Part shown: one piece after another, positions 5,440 to 6,214 of the stretch
How the letters are laid out: every line of letters starts with the position of its first letter
How positions within the stretch are numbered: the stretch's first letter is position 1
Assembly (NCBI GenBank): GCA_017517985.1
Contig: JAFWWX010000446.1
Location: forward strand, 1-6,214
Direction of reading: 5' to 3'
Source of the DNA: Clostridia bacterium
GTDB lineage: Bacteria; Bacillota_A; Clostridia; Oscillospirales; CAG-382
Length of the DNA stretch: 6,214 bases
Program-made: the position numbers and the translations under genes
Notes under the pieces: generated by a model
Databases searched by the model: none
What the model was told of the DNA's origin: nothing
The model's input: only the letters and a program-made list of their open reading frames with translations

Positions 5440-6195
5440 TTATTCGTAATCAACAACATCAACCCAAGAGAGAAGGAATTCTCTTTCCTTTTCATTTCCC
5501 TTAACGGACTGAGAAGCAGCTACGATAGGCATCCATTTCTGAACATACTGCTTTGCGGTATTTGACTTTTCGCAGAACAGATGGAGGTATTTCTTTGCTC
5601 CTTCAATATTACCGTCAAGCCAGAAGAGGAGGTATGTTCTTGCAGCATCTGCAGAAGCATTACCCTGGGTAACGTGAGACCAGTCGAGAATATAGGGAGT
5701 ACCATCATCTGCAATAATAATATTTGAGGGGTTGAAGTCGCCGTGACATACCTTTGTATGCTTGGGCATACCTTCAAGTCTTGTGTGAAGATCGTATCTT
5801 GTTGTTGCATCGAGGGTTGTCTCGGAAATCTTACGATTCATCTTATCCTTGAGCTTACCAAGAAGAGGACATCTCTTTTCATGAACTGAGAGCTGAATAT
5901 CAACGAAGAGTTCAAGGTATTCATCTTTCTTTTCATCCGTGTCTGCTTCTTCAATAAGCTGAGCAAGTGTCTTACCCTTGATAAATTCGGAAACAATTGC
6001 CCATTTTCCGTCAATCATCGTTACTTCAAGAACCTTGGGAATTGCAAGTCCGGTTGCTTCAATTCTTGCCTGATTGAGAGCTTCGTTAAGCACGTCAGCC
6101 TTTGAATATTCTTCGTTGAATACCTTAATACATCTGTCACCGTCACGGTAGATGGTTTTGTTGTTTCTTACTGCAATTACTCTGTCAAGTTTCAT
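5440..6195 (-). CDS. APH/choline-kinase-fold small-molecule or protein kinase (TIGR02172-like family)
   Basis: Predicted cytoplasmic phosphotransferase of 251 residues with the protein-kinase-like aminoglycoside phosphotransferase fold. Visible motifs: an N-lobe lysine in CIKVF (K24), the catalytic loop HGDFNPSN (H151, D153, N158), and the metal-binding aspartate in ILDW (D171) in place of DFG. From memory it resembles a conserved clostridial kinase family (TIGR02172) whose substrate is unknown. Calling it an antibiotic-resistance enzyme would be unwarranted. The ATG at 6195 is chosen because GGGAGG (6209-6204) ends 8 nt upstream; the ATG at 6201 would leave only 2 nt. No signal peptide or membrane segment is seen. 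It precedes the hydrogenase genes by 67 nt with a hairpin between them, so it may be a separate transcript. A role in phosphorylating a protein of the downstream module is possible but unsupported by the sequence. Confidence 0.85.
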   Translation of the reverse strand: MKLDRVIAVRNNKTIYRDGDRCIKVFNEEYSKADVLNEALNQARIEATGLAIPKVLEVTMIDGKWAIVSEFIKGKTLAQLIEEADTDEKKDEYLELFVDIQLSVHEKRCPLLGKLKDKMNRKISETTLDATTRYDLHTRLEGMPKHTKVCHGDFNPSNIIIADDGTPYILDWSHVTQGNASADAARTYLLFWLDGNIEGAKKYLHLFCEKSNTAKQYVQKWMPIVAASQSVKGNEKEREFLLSWVDVVDYE

Positions 6196-6214
6196 TGTCA
6201 TTTCCTCCCTTACT

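Noticed and set aside
5440..6195. Aminoglycoside resistance gene
   Set aside because: Only the general phosphotransferase fold motifs are present. The overall sequence resembles a widespread clostridial housekeeping-type kinase family, and no resistance context is seen.
6196..6201. ATG at 6201 as the kinase start
   Set aside because: The GGGAGG site would be only 2 nt away, whereas it is 8 nt from the ATG at 6195.
1..6214. CRISPR array, insertion sequence, tRNA or phage element
   Set aside because: No direct-repeat/spacer series, transposase, terminal inverted repeats flanking genes, or tRNA-like cloverleaf was seen; the window looks like ordinary chromosomal operon DNA.

Overview
All genes in this window lie on the minus strand, so the window reads from right to left. 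Base composition is moderate and AT-leaning, with very AT-rich spacers. Ribosome-binding sites are strong AAGGAG-type sequences and the genes are tightly packed. Together with the protein families present, this points to an anaerobic, H2-producing member of the Clostridia, most like the Ruminococcus/Oscillospiraceae group. That placement is an inference from gene content, not from a marker gene.

Layout in transcription order: (1) 6195-5440, a small kinase of the aminoglycoside-phosphotransferase/choline-kinase fold; (2) a 67-nt gap holding a perfect 13-bp-stem hairpin (5397-5430); (3) 5372-5130 and 5128-4868, two tandem stand-alone thioredoxin-like [2Fe-2S] proteins; (4) 4863-3184, a putative H2-sensing [FeFe] hydrogenase (HydS, group C) with ferredoxin, H-cluster, extra Fe-S, PAS and helical output segments; (5) 3191-2019, a SpoIIE/PP2C-type serine/threonine phosphatase with an unassigned C-terminal domain, overlapping hydS by 8 nt; (6) 1998-577, a group B-type monomeric [FeFe] hydrogenase, starting 20 nt after the phosphatase stop; (7) 558-289, an 89-residue HPr-like protein that has lost the catalytic histidine but keeps the regulatory-serine region, as in Bacillus Crh; (8) an AT-rich tail with two terminator-like hairpins (242-274 and 9-37).

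The genes from 5372 to 289 look like one operon, with gaps of 1, 4, -8, 20 and 18 nt. The likely logic is as follows. The small [2Fe-2S] proteins and HydS sense H2 or redox state. The signal passes through the PAS and helical tail to the co-translated phosphatase. The phosphatase acts on a phosphoprotein that sets expression or activity of the catalytic hydrogenase. A comparable linkage (hydS, hydA2, a Ser/Thr phosphatase and other genes in one transcription unit) has been described in Ruminococcus albus 7, so the core is a known theme. Less familiar are the Crh-like HPr protein at the end of the operon, which could be the missing phosphatase substrate, and the unassigned C-terminal domain of the phosphatase. 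The hydrogenase maturases (HydE/F/G) and any anti-sigma kinase/antagonist pair are not in the window.

Three gene starts were moved downstream of the longest possible open frame (6195, 5372, 1998), because a well-spaced Shine-Dalgarno sequence supports the internal ATG in each case.
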